Positions 25,922 through 34,087 of a DNA stretch of 64,000 bases are shown here, in pieces (the first letter of the stretch is position 1; every line of letters starts with the position of its first letter). The stretch is from Pyxidicoccus sp. MSG2 (GTDB lineage Bacteria; Myxococcota; Myxococcia; Myxococcales; Myxococcaceae). A program made the translations under genes and the position numbers. The notes under the pieces are model-generated. The model did no database searches. It was not told the origin of the DNA and saw only the letters and a list, made by a program, of their open reading frames with translations. The stretch covers positions 4,154,001 through 4,218,000 of the forward strand of contig NZ_JAPNKC010000001.1 in the NCBI RefSeq assembly GCF_026626705.1. Reading direction: 5' to 3'.

Positions 25922-26482
25922 ATGGCCAAGGACAAGGACGACAACGGCGGCGGCTTCTCGGGGAAGCGCAACAAGAGCTGGCGCGAAATCGACGCGGGGC
26001 GCGGCAAGGGCAGCAAGTACGCCTCCCGCCAGGATGACCCCGCGCAGCAGAAGCTCGAGCGCAGCGCGAGCTACCAGAAGTACAAGGCCGCCGCGGACGC
26101 GCTCTTCACCGGCGGCGAGCTGCCCGAGGGCCTCGCCAAGACGTTCGACCCGGAAGGCAAGCGCAAGGCCCAGAAGGCGGCCATGCAGAAGGTGGCGGAC
26201 TCCGAGTCCCGCGCCGACTGGGTGAAGGCCGTGGTGGACTACCTGGAGAAGTACCCGGAGCTGCCCGAGGACGCGTACTTCCTCGACAGCCTCCTGGACC
26301 ACCCGCGCGAGCGCATCGTCGACAAGGCGCTGGCGAAGCTCGAGCTGATGTCCGAGGAGGGCAAGCTCAAGGTGAAGGTGCCGCAGAGCCTGGATCAGCG
26401 CCTGAAGTCCGTGGAGCTGACCAGCATGGACCCCGACATGCAGGGCCGCGCCAAGGTGCTGCGCGAGAAGCTGCGCGCCTGA
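25922..26482 (+). CDS. Basic, highly charged helical protein of unknown function
   Basis: 186 residues. The N-terminal 40 residues are basic and Gly-rich (GGGFSGKRNKSWREIDAGRGKG), after which come charged helices with a conserved-looking core (KVADSESRADWVKAVVDYLEKYPELPEDAYFLDSLLDHP). This layout, a disordered basic arm and a small helical domain, is compatible with nucleic-acid or ribosome contact, but nothing proves it. SD-like AGATGAAGG overlaps the stop of the upstream gene, showing tight coupling. Confidence 0.7.
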   Translation: MAKDKDDNGGGFSGKRNKSWREIDAGRGKGSKYASRQDDPAQQKLERSASYQKYKAAADALFTGGELPEGLAKTFDPEGKRKAQKAAMQKVADSESRADWVKAVVDYLEKYPELPEDAYFLDSLLDHPRERIVDKALAKLELMSEEGKLKVKVPQSLDQRLKSVELTSMDPDMQGRAKVLREKLRA

Positions 26483-26485
26483 AGC

Positions 26486-27340
26486 TCAGGGCGTCGCGGG
26501 CGTCGAGACGGCGGCCACTCCCCGCCGGTACACGAGCACCACCGCGCGCAGTCCTCCCGCGCCGGGCTCGTGCACCACGCGCAGCTCCTCGCCGGAGCGC
26601 GTGAAGATGCCCGACTCATCCTCGACACGCTGCCAGCCGTGCTGGGCCAGGGCGCGCGCGTAGAAGGCGTCCACGTCCGCGCCGGACAGGGGGACGTGGA
26701 AGGCCATCGTCCGTGAGCTCTCGCTGCCCACGCGCAGCACCTGGCTCGCGCCGGGCGGCAGGGGCGCGAAGTCCCCCGCGGCGACGGGCTCGCGACGCAG
26801 CATGTGGTTGGCCTCACCGAGGTAGAGCACGGTGGTTCCGTCCGGCTGTGGCTGGAGGATGGCGGTGTACGTAATCCGCCGGCGCATATCCACGGCGGTG
26901 AGCATCACCGCGCCGCTGGCGAGCTGGGGCTGCTCGGGGCCCGGTGGAACGTGGAGCCCGCCCTCGTGGAACGCGTCCGCCAGGCGCTGCACCACTTCGG
27001 GCAGCCGCTCCTTCACGCGCACCGCGCGCAGGGCGACCGGGATGCCAGCGGCCTCGATGATTTCGCTCGATTCGACGTACTCCAGCACCTGGAACCGGGG
27101 CCATGCGAAGCGCGGCGCACCGGCGTTCTCGGGAGGTGGAGGCTGCACCCTCCGGTCCGTGGACGACGCGCCCGACGCCGCCGCGCCTTGAGCCAGAGTG
27201 CCTGCCGCCGGGCGTGCCGGCGCCGCCGGGCCCGAGGACGCCCTGCCCGGAATGAACGTTCCTTCCGCCGCACCGCCGCGAGCCGGGGGCGCCGCGCCGA
27301 GGAGCCACGCTCCACACAGCACGACAGCAACCCGCCTCAC
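26486..27340 (-). CDS. Exported protein at the end of the Tad-like operon
   Basis: 284 residues with a signal peptide (VAVVLCGAWLLGAAPPARG) and then an Ala/Pro-rich stretch. The remaining domain has two similar halves (FQVLEYVESSEIIEAAGIPVALRAVRVKERLPEVVQRLADAF and YARALAQHGWQRVEDESGIFTRSGEELRVV). The ATG overlaps the stop of the TadE-like gene by four bases (ATGA), so it belongs to that operon and probably serves the same surface machine. No family recognised. Confidence 0.75.
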   Translation of the reverse strand: MRRVAVVLCGAWLLGAAPPARGGAAEGTFIPGRASSGPAAPARPAAGTLAQGAAASGASSTDRRVQPPPPENAGAPRFAWPRFQVLEYVESSEIIEAAGIPVALRAVRVKERLPEVVQRLADAFHEGGLHVPPGPEQPQLASGAVMLTAVDMRRRITYTAILQPQPDGTTVLYLGEANHMLRREPVAAGDFAPLPPGASQVLRVGSESSRTMAFHVPLSGADVDAFYARALAQHGWQRVEDESGIFTRSGEELRVVHEPGAGGLRAVVLVYRRGVAAVSTPATP

Positions 27341-28290
27341 CGGGGCATCCCGAGCCAGTGGTTCCCCCGGCCGGCGTTGTAACTGGGCACGTTCGGCGCC
27401 TGGAACGGCGTCGTCTCCCAGCGCGCCTGTCCTCCCGCGTGCGTGGAGCCGAGGTTCTCCTCGTAGTCGGCCTCCGCGCCCCGGAAGCTCATGAAGAACT
27501 GGTCCTCATTCACGGACTCCGCCCCCACCAGCCCCGCGAGCGCGGACCCCGCGCCACCACCACCGCCGTTGGCCCGGTAGATGCGCTCCGTCCACCGGTA
27601 GTAGTCCACGTTGGCGCACTCCGCCCCGCTGTCGATGCTCAGCGGGCACGAGCGCCCCTCCGCCACGCCCGACAGTCCCCAGTCATCCAACAGCATCGTG
27701 AAGCGCCCCGGGCACCTGCCATTGTTCGCGCGCCCCGCCGCGCACACGGTGAAGACCGTGGCCGCGCGGCGGTGCGCCTCCTGGAAGCGCTCCTCCATGA
27801 ACCGGCCCACGCGAGAGCCCCGCATCCGCGAGGACGCCGTGCACGACATGCCCTCCGTGCCCACGCTCATCGCATCGCCCAGGGGGGAGACTCCGGGTGA
27901 CACCTCCGCCGCGCTCGGAGGAAGGCCCTCCACGCGCCCGGCCAGGGCCGGCCTGCAGTCGACCTGGATGGCCTGCGCCCGCGCAATCGCCTGTTGAATC
28001 GGCATGCCCGTGCCACCCATCCGCTCGCGCCCGTCGAAGTCCACGTAGCGCGCGGTGGCCTCGGCCTCTGCGTCCGCCACCACGCCGCGATGGCCCCAGT
28101 CGCCTCCCGCCGGGTTGTGCATCACGCGTCCGGTGGCGTCCCACATCGCGAAGTTGGCGGCCTCCTGCACCTTCAGCGTCAGCGCCCCCACCTCCGCGAA
28201 GTAGATGCCGAAGACGAGGATGGTGACGAACACCATCAACGCCAGCGCCGTCTCCACCAGTGCCTGTCCGCGTGCATGGCGCGAGCGCAT
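27337..28290 (-). CDS. TadE-like pseudopilin or assembly protein
   Basis: 317 residues. The N-terminus has the TadE signature: a short basic leader, Gly-Gln-Ala-Leu-Val-Glu, then a hydrophobic helix (ETALALMVFVTILVFGIYFAEVG) with the conserved Glu. Proteins of this type are minor pseudopilins of Flp/Tad pili. The large extracytoplasmic part has several Cys (CPLSIDSGAEC, CPGRF) that may form disulfides. It is longer than a typical TadE (about 150-200 residues). One base separates it from the TadG-like gene upstream, and it overlaps the next gene by four bases. Confidence 0.82.
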   Translation of the reverse strand: MRSRHARGQALVETALALMVFVTILVFGIYFAEVGALTLKVQEAANFAMWDATGRVMHNPAGGDWGHRGVVADAEAEATARYVDFDGRERMGGTGMPIQQAIARAQAIQVDCRPALAGRVEGLPPSAAEVSPGVSPLGDAMSVGTEGMSCTASSRMRGSRVGRFMEERFQEAHRRAATVFTVCAAGRANNGRCPGRFTMLLDDWGLSGVAEGRSCPLSIDSGAECANVDYYRWTERIYRANGGGGGAGSALAGLVGAESVNEDQFFMSFRGAEADYEENLGSTHAGGQARWETTPFQAPNVPSYNAGRGNHWLGMPR

Positions 28291-28291
28291 G

Positions 28292-29815
28292 TCAGTACCC
28301 CCTCCCGCCCGGGCCACCGCCCCGGTAGCCCTCGCCCACCAGCCGGCGCAGCGCCCGCGCGTGGCCGGTGAAGCCCGCCCCCCCCAGGCTGTCCGCGGGC
28401 CGGTCGTCGACGGAGCCCTCGGGGCTCGCCAGCGTCGCGCGCCAGAAGGGGTTGAGGAAGTTGGGAGGCTCGTTCCAGCCGCCCCCCACCGCCGCGGGGC
28501 GGGGCCGGTGGTAGTAGACAAGGCCGGCGGACAGGGCCACCTGGTTGCGGTGCACGTCCTCGCGCCCGGTGGGGCCGACGCGGCCCAGCGGGCTGGCGTT
28601 GTCGAACTCCGCGTCGCTGTCCTCCGTGAAGCGGAAGCGGAAGAAGAGGTTCCACGGGTCCGGGTGCGCCCGCCGCCGGGGGCTGGCGTAGTCCCGGTAG
28701 AGCATCGCGTACAGCTTGGGCTGGCCGTACTGGTTGGCCGCTCCCCGCTGCAGCTCGGCCGTGTTGTAGCTCATCGAGAACGGCCAGATGCCCGGGCAGA
28801 CGACGCACTCGCCCAGCGTGTGCATCTCCCAGACGGGGTTGGCATTTTCAGGCGCCTGGCCCGGGGGCGCGCGGGCGCCGTACACGTGCTGGTCCTCGTG
28901 TGTCTGCCGCTCGTCGGACATCACCCATGCGTCGTTCGCGACGGGCAGCACGGGGGGCGGCGTGGGACAGAGCGCGGGCGTCACGGTGCGCCCATGGTCA
29001 TGCGCATTCGAGTTGCGCCCGGAGACGGTGTCATACCGGGACGAGTCCATCTGCGCCGAGGAGTTGTAGTGCTTGAAGCCGGTGGACACCGCCGCACCAC
29101 CGGTACCGAAAGCCGCGCCGCCTCCCGGACGGTTGTGCACCCACGTCCAGCCCATGCTGCCCATGGTGGCGTTGAGCGCGGCCTTGCTGCCGCCGGACGG
29201 GCACACCGCGCCGTCCCCGACGCCGCAGTTGTTGGTGCCCGACAGCATCGCGTTGATGACGTCGTCGCGCGTGCGAATCGCATTGTTGCCGTTGAGCTCG
29301 GAGAAGCTCTTCTCCGCGCCCGCCGGCGGCGCCTCCAGCTCGGGGTTGACCGCCTCGGCGACCCGCTTCGCGAGCTCCTGGCCCGCGATGTGGTCGCCCA
29401 GCAGCTTGATGTAGAGGGCCATGCCGCCCCGGTACATGTTGCCCGCCTGCCCCTGCAGGCTCAGCACCTGGGAGGCCGCCGCCTCGTCCGCGGTGAACCA
29501 GTCGCTGGGCAGGATTTCACCCGGGCACACCACGTTGTGCGCGGCGTAGTCCTGGCTGCTGTGGCTGATGAGCGCCTGCGTGCCGGCCATGGCCACCATG
29601 TGGGCCACCTGCGCGCGGTTCATCACCGAAATCGCATTGAACGTCCGCGCCGTGGCCACCGCCTGGCTGTAGGCCGCCGCGTCCGCCGCCATCTGGATTT
29701 CCACGCGCTCCTTCGCGCGCATGCCGAAGCCCAGCGTCATCAGCACCAGCACCGCGAGGAGCAGCAGCGTCAGTGCGAAGAGCACCAGCGCCTGTCCCCG
29801 CCGCGCGCGGGTCAT
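28292..29815 (-). CDS. TadG-like Flp pilus-associated protein
   Basis: 507 residues. It begins with the RRGQALVLFALTLLLLAVL-type TadE/TadG N-terminus: Gly-Gln followed by a membrane helix, but with no Glu at position +5. The exterior starts with ERVEIQMAADAAAYSQAVATAR, which is the usual TadG start. The rest (Cys pairs CVVCPG, CPSGG) is poorly conserved. TadG proteins are needed for assembly or retention of Flp pili. It is the second gene of the operon, overlapping the upstream tadE-like gene by four bases. Confidence 0.8.
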   Translation of the reverse strand: MTRARRGQALVLFALTLLLLAVLVLMTLGFGMRAKERVEIQMAADAAAYSQAVATARTFNAISVMNRAQVAHMVAMAGTQALISHSSQDYAAHNVVCPGEILPSDWFTADEAAASQVLSLQGQAGNMYRGGMALYIKLLGDHIAGQELAKRVAEAVNPELEAPPAGAEKSFSELNGNNAIRTRDDVINAMLSGTNNCGVGDGAVCPSGGSKAALNATMGSMGWTWVHNRPGGGAAFGTGGAAVSTGFKHYNSSAQMDSSRYDTVSGRNSNAHDHGRTVTPALCPTPPPVLPVANDAWVMSDERQTHEDQHVYGARAPPGQAPENANPVWEMHTLGECVVCPGIWPFSMSYNTAELQRGAANQYGQPKLYAMLYRDYASPRRRAHPDPWNLFFRFRFTEDSDAEFDNASPLGRVGPTGREDVHRNQVALSAGLVYYHRPRPAAVGGGWNEPPNFLNPFWRATLASPEGSVDDRPADSLGGAGFTGHARALRRLVGEGYRGGGPGGRGY

Positions 29816-30603
29816 GAACCGTGAAGGGCGCAAGCGGGGCCTCCCTGGAAGTACTCGGACATCACGGGCGTCATCATCCGCATGGCCGCATTGACCTGGA
29901 TGGGGAAGAGGAAGTGCCCGTCGTTGCTCCAGCGCACCATGCGGGCGCCCAGGTCTCCGCCCGGCCACCTGTCGCGCCCAATCGTCTCGTCCGTCTCGCC
30001 GTACCAGGCCGCGCGCTTCTGCGTGGGCATCAGCGGGTTGGTGGCCGTGTAGCGCTGGAGCTGGAAGTGGGCCAGGAACATCCGGCTCATCACCCAGTTC
30101 GCGAAGGGAATGCGCATGTAGTACCAGGCCACCATCCGTATCTCCAACGTGCGCCGCCCCAACTCACGGGCGTTGTTGGTGGGCTGGTCGAACATCAGGT
30201 CCTCGTCGCCCACCAGCCCCTGCACCCAGCCGGCGTCCGGCGACTCGCGGACGATTTCAATCATCGGCTCGTTGAAGCGCTCGCCGGTGGAGCCGCGCAC
30301 CCAGAAGTGGTTGTGGCGCCGGGGCGAGAAGGCGTCCGCGAGCCGCTCCGCGGTGTCCGTGCGCGCCACCGTGGGCAGCATCGTCACCAGCGCCGCGTGC
30401 GTCATCGGCAGGCAGTTGCCGTGGTTGAGGCTGCCCGCGCGCACCGCCCGGTACACCGCCACCTGCGCGAGGATGCGCGCCTGCAGCATCAGGAACAGCT
30501 GCAGCGTCCCCAGCACCAGGAACACCACCAACGGCAGCGTCAGCGCGGCCTCCACCGCCGCCTGTCCCGACTGTCGTGTCCCTACGGTGCCCCGGTGTGC
30601 CAT
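29812..30603 (-). CDS. TadE-like pseudopilin or assembly protein, first gene of the operon
   Basis: 263 residues. Short leader, then SGQAAVEAALTLPLVVFLVLG, the hallmark TadE-type start with Glu at +5 of the mature helix. The exterior contains RAVRAGSLNHGNCLPMTHAAL and many aromatic residues. The ATG at 30603 follows AGAGGAA. The three genes TadE-TadG-TadE together with the gene at 26486 make up one operon. The matching ATPase candidate is at 6634-8445. Confidence 0.82.
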   Translation of the reverse strand: MAHRGTVGTRQSGQAAVEAALTLPLVVFLVLGTLQLFLMLQARILAQVAVYRAVRAGSLNHGNCLPMTHAALVTMLPTVARTDTAERLADAFSPRRHNHFWVRGSTGERFNEPMIEIVRESPDAGWVQGLVGDEDLMFDQPTNNARELGRRTLEIRMVAWYYMRIPFANWVMSRMFLAHFQLQRYTATNPLMPTQKRAAWYGETDETIGRDRWPGGDLGARMVRWSNDGHFLFPIQVNAAMRMMTPVMSEYFQGGPACALHGS

Positions 30604-30711
30604 GGCTATTACCGGATTCCTCTTTTCTGGTTGATTGAGGAATCGGTCAAATGGACGGGGCTCGCACATTGACGCACAGCACGACTGTTGCAGGTGCAGC
30701 CGGACTGTGCA

Positions 30712-30736
30712 CGGCCGGGGAGGGGGACCCCGGCCG
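30712..30736 (-). terminator. Hairpin between rapA-like gene and the Tad operon
   Basis: A perfect 9-bp stem, CGGCCGGGG (30712-30720) with CCCCGGCCG (30728-30736), and a seven-base loop, about 60 bases after the end of the SNF2-type gene. There is no T-run, so it may be a Rho-assisted or U-less terminator. A second 6-bp stem follows at about 30747-30764. Confidence 0.5.
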
Positions 30737-30797
30737 TTGAGGGGCGGACGTTGCACCGTCCGGCCCGAGCCAGCCGGTGCAGCGCCTGCCCCGAGCG

Positions 30798-33700
30798 TCA
30801 GCGATTGATGACGAAGCCGCAAGCGGAGTCGAGAATGACTCGCGCGCCCGCCAGCGCCTTGAGCAGCCGCTCGTAGTGGGTGCGCTCGGCGTCCAGTTGC
30901 GCCTCCACCGCGTCGGCCTTCAGGCCCTGGTGGGCCAGGGAGAGGCGCAGGCGCTCGGCCGCCGCGTCGCGCTCGGCTTCAATGGCCTTGCGCGCGCGGG
31001 TGGCCAGCTTCGCCAGGTCCGCCTCCGCGGCCTTCTGCGCCACCGGCACGGCCGCGTCCACGAAGGGGCCGAAGCCCGGGAAGGCGCGATTCACCTCGTC
31101 GCCCTTGAGCGCGCGGCCGTCGGTCTCCAGTGCGGGCAACACGGTGGTGTCCGCCTTCGGGCCGCTGGCGCCCTCCACCACCGCCACGTGCAGCAGCGTG
31201 CGCTCCAGGAAGCGCGCCAGTTGGCGGCTGGGCACGCGCGCGCCCGGGGAGGTGTCCTCCGGCTCCGGGAGCTGCACGTGGTACAGCACCTCCAGCCCGC
31301 GCGCCTTCATCGGCCCGCGCTTCTCGATGAAGCGGAACCCGCTGCGCCCGTAGGGGCCGTCGCGCAGGAAGCCGAAGAGGGCCTCCACCAGCGAGTGGCC
31401 GGTGGCGAAGTATTCCAATTCCTCCGCCTCCACCGCCGTGTCGCGCCAGAAGGTGCCCAGCAGCGTCCGGTCCTCCATCACGTCGATGCCCGGCAGCCCG
31501 TCCACCTTCAGCGCGTGGCCGAACTGGAAGGCCACCTGGAACGCCTCCACCTGCTCGTCCACGTCCACGCCGATGCCCACGCGGCGCGCCAGCTCGGTGA
31601 CGCTCTCCTCCAGGCGCTCGTCGAGGTCTCTCGCCACGCCCCACAGGCCGTCCTCGACGCTCGGGGCCTCGCCGTCCTCACCCTCGTCCTCGTCGGCCTC
31701 GATGCCCATGCGCTCCTGGGCGCGCTTCACCAGCCGCTCCACCGCCGGCTTGTCGAAGCTGCGCACGTCCAGCAACGGGTCATACGCGCGCTTCACCTGC
31801 GCGCGCGCGGCCTCCACCTTCGCCTTCAACTCCTGGGCGTACGCCACGCGCGCCTCGCGCGGCAGCAGCGCCAATTCCGCGAGCCGGTCCTCCACCTCTT
31901 CCAGCACCGCGTCCAGGCCGCCCACCGTCTCGCCGAAGACGCCCACGGCATCCGCCAGCAGCATCAGCACGTCCGACGCCAGCGTGCCCGCCGGGTCGAA
32001 GACGTGGATCTCCACCGGGTGCGTCTGGCCGATGCGGTCCAGGCGGCCGATGCGCTGCTCCACCGTGGCCGGGCTCCAGGGCAAATCGTAGTGCACCAGG
32101 TGGTGCGCGAACTGGAAGTTGCGGCCCTCGCCGCCCACCTCCGTGCACAGCAGCACCTTGGGGCCCTCCGGATCCCTGAAGCGCGCCACCTGCCTGTCGC
32201 GCTCCACCAGCGGTAGCTCACCGTGGTAGCCCAGCGCCTCCACGCCCTCGCGGCCCAGCTCGGACTGGAGCGCGTCCAGCGTGTCGCGGCTCTCCGTGAA
32301 GACGAGCACCTTCGCCGCCGGCTCCGTCTTCCAGATGCCGCGCAGCACGCCGAGGAACGCGGTGAATTTCGCGTCGCGCGTGGGCAGCCGCAGCGCGTCC
32401 GCCCTGCCCTTGAAGACGGGATTGGCCTTCACCGCGCCCGCGAAGGCGGCGGGGCTGGACTCCAGCCGGCGCAGCACGTTGCCCAGCGGCGCGCCGCGCA
32501 GCGAGCCCTCGGCCAGCGTCGCCAGCGCGGCGTCACGCACCTTGAGCTCCTCGGCGGGCAGCTCCACCGGGTGCCGGTGCAGCCGGCGCGTGGAGAAGCC
32601 GCCCACCACCGCGCGGCGGTTGCGCACCAGCCTGTCGCTCAGGCTGTACGTCTCCGCGAGGTGCTGGAGCAGCGCGTCCCGGTCCTTCAGCGCCGCGAGC
32701 TTCGCGTCCTCGGGGAAGCGCTTCGCCAGCGCCTGCACGGCGGTGGAGGGCTTGCCGCCCTCCATCAGCGCGCGCACCGCGGAGGACAGCTCCTCCTGGC
32801 GCTTGAGCCGCTCCTCGAAGCCCGCCACCGTGGGCGCGGTCCCCGCGTCGATGAGCGTGAGCAGCCCGTGGTACTCCGCCGGATCCAACTGCATGGGCGT
32901 GGCGGTGAGCAGCAGCAGGCCCCACGAGTTGCCGGCGAGCACCTTCGCCGACTCGAAGGCCTTCTCGCCCTTGAGGTGGTGCGCCTCGTCGACGATGACC
33001 AGGTCCCAGAAGGCGTCCTCGCCGGCCAGCTCGCGGCGGTGCTCGGCGCTGCGCGACAGCAACTCCAGGCTCGTCACCACCAGCGGGAAGCGCGCCCAGG
33101 GGGAGACGCCGGGCGCCTCCTTGAGGGACTGCTCGTAGCGGTCCGAGTCCATCAGCGTGAAGAGCTGGTTGAACTTGTGGAACAGCTCCACCAGCCACTG
33201 CACGGTGAGGTGGCTGGGCGCCACCACGAGGCAGCGGCGCGCCAGGCCCGACAGCCGCAGCGCGCTGAACACCATGCCCGCCTCAATCGTCTTGCCCAGG
33301 CCCACCTCGTCCGCCAGCACGAAGCGGGGCCGGCGCGCGGACAGCACGCGCTGCACCACGCCCACCTGGTGCGGCTTCACCATGATGCGGCTGGCCAGCA
33401 GCGCGCCCAGCGCGTCGCAGCGGCGCTCGTCGTCCAGCACCAGCGCCTGCTTGCGCAGCATGAAGGCCTTCGAGTCGCCCACCCGCCCCTCGCGCAGCGT
33501 GGACAGGAGATCCGAGCGCGGCGGCAGCGCGCGCACCTCGGACTCGGGGAGCTCGTCCTCCTCGCCGTCATCCGCGTAGCGCAGCACGTAGCGGCGCAGG
33601 CCGCGCGCGCCCGGCTCCTCGCGGATGACCAGGGCCAGCCGTCCCTTGTACGTCAGCACCGGCTCGCCCGGCGGCAGCGCGTACTGGACCAGCGCGCCGC

Positions 33701-33848
33701 CCTTGGTGGACACCAGCACCGGCGCATCCTCCCGGGCCGGGAAGGAGACGAGCGCCTTGGCGCCCTCCTCCTGAAAAGACATCAGGTGTCCCACACCCCA
33801 TTCGGGCTGCGGGAGGTAGCGGACCTTGGAACCTTCGACGAGGGACAT
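30798..33848 (-). CDS. RapA-like SNF2-family ATPase
   Basis: 1016 residues. Residues 1-115 look like the N-terminal beta-barrel pair of RapA. The helicase core starts near residue 150: VLADEVGLGKTIEAG (Walker A), DLVIVDEAHHLKG (DEAH box), LLLTATPMQ (motif III), VLVFTESRDTLDALQ (motif IV region), LLCTEVGGEGRNFQFAHHLVHYDLPWSP and QRIGRLDRIGQTHPV (motifs V-VI). RapA binds RNA polymerase and helps it recycle by translocating on DNA. E. coli RapA is 968 residues. The C-terminal third is Glu/Ala-rich. The gene stands alone; the RapA name rests on the general order of domains. Confidence 0.85.
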   Translation of the reverse strand: MSLVEGSKVRYLPQPEWGVGHLMSFQEEGAKALVSFPAREDAPVLVSTKGGALVQYALPPGEPVLTYKGRLALVIREEPGARGLRRYVLRYADDGEEDELPESEVRALPPRSDLLSTLREGRVGDSKAFMLRKQALVLDDERRCDALGALLASRIMVKPHQVGVVQRVLSARRPRFVLADEVGLGKTIEAGMVFSALRLSGLARRCLVVAPSHLTVQWLVELFHKFNQLFTLMDSDRYEQSLKEAPGVSPWARFPLVVTSLELLSRSAEHRRELAGEDAFWDLVIVDEAHHLKGEKAFESAKVLAGNSWGLLLLTATPMQLDPAEYHGLLTLIDAGTAPTVAGFEERLKRQEELSSAVRALMEGGKPSTAVQALAKRFPEDAKLAALKDRDALLQHLAETYSLSDRLVRNRRAVVGGFSTRRLHRHPVELPAEELKVRDAALATLAEGSLRGAPLGNVLRRLESSPAAFAGAVKANPVFKGRADALRLPTRDAKFTAFLGVLRGIWKTEPAAKVLVFTESRDTLDALQSELGREGVEALGYHGELPLVERDRQVARFRDPEGPKVLLCTEVGGEGRNFQFAHHLVHYDLPWSPATVEQRIGRLDRIGQTHPVEIHVFDPAGTLASDVLMLLADAVGVFGETVGGLDAVLEEVEDRLAELALLPREARVAYAQELKAKVEAARAQVKRAYDPLLDVRSFDKPAVERLVKRAQERMGIEADEDEGEDGEAPSVEDGLWGVARDLDERLEESVTELARRVGIGVDVDEQVEAFQVAFQFGHALKVDGLPGIDVMEDRTLLGTFWRDTAVEAEELEYFATGHSLVEALFGFLRDGPYGRSGFRFIEKRGPMKARGLEVLYHVQLPEPEDTSPGARVPSRQLARFLERTLLHVAVVEGASGPKADTTVLPALETDGRALKGDEVNRAFPGFGPFVDAAVPVAQKAAEADLAKLATRARKAIEAERDAAAERLRLSLAHQGLKADAVEAQLDAERTHYERLLKALAGARVILDSACGFVINR

Positions 33849-34087
33849 GGGCTTGGACGCAGGGCCCCCTGAAATGGGGGGTTCGCCTCATAACCCCCTG
33901 GCATCACGAAGGCCATTCCGTCGACGGCGCCTCGCGAGCATCCAGGGGTGCCGCCCCGGGCTGATCACAAAGCTCACGGGTCGGATCCGCCCCGTCCAAT
34001 GGGGTGATGTTTTCAGTGCTTCACATCGGTGATGCTGACCTTGCCTGCCGTACGGGGTTTCCCGGAGCGGCTGGGGGGGAGTGCCAA

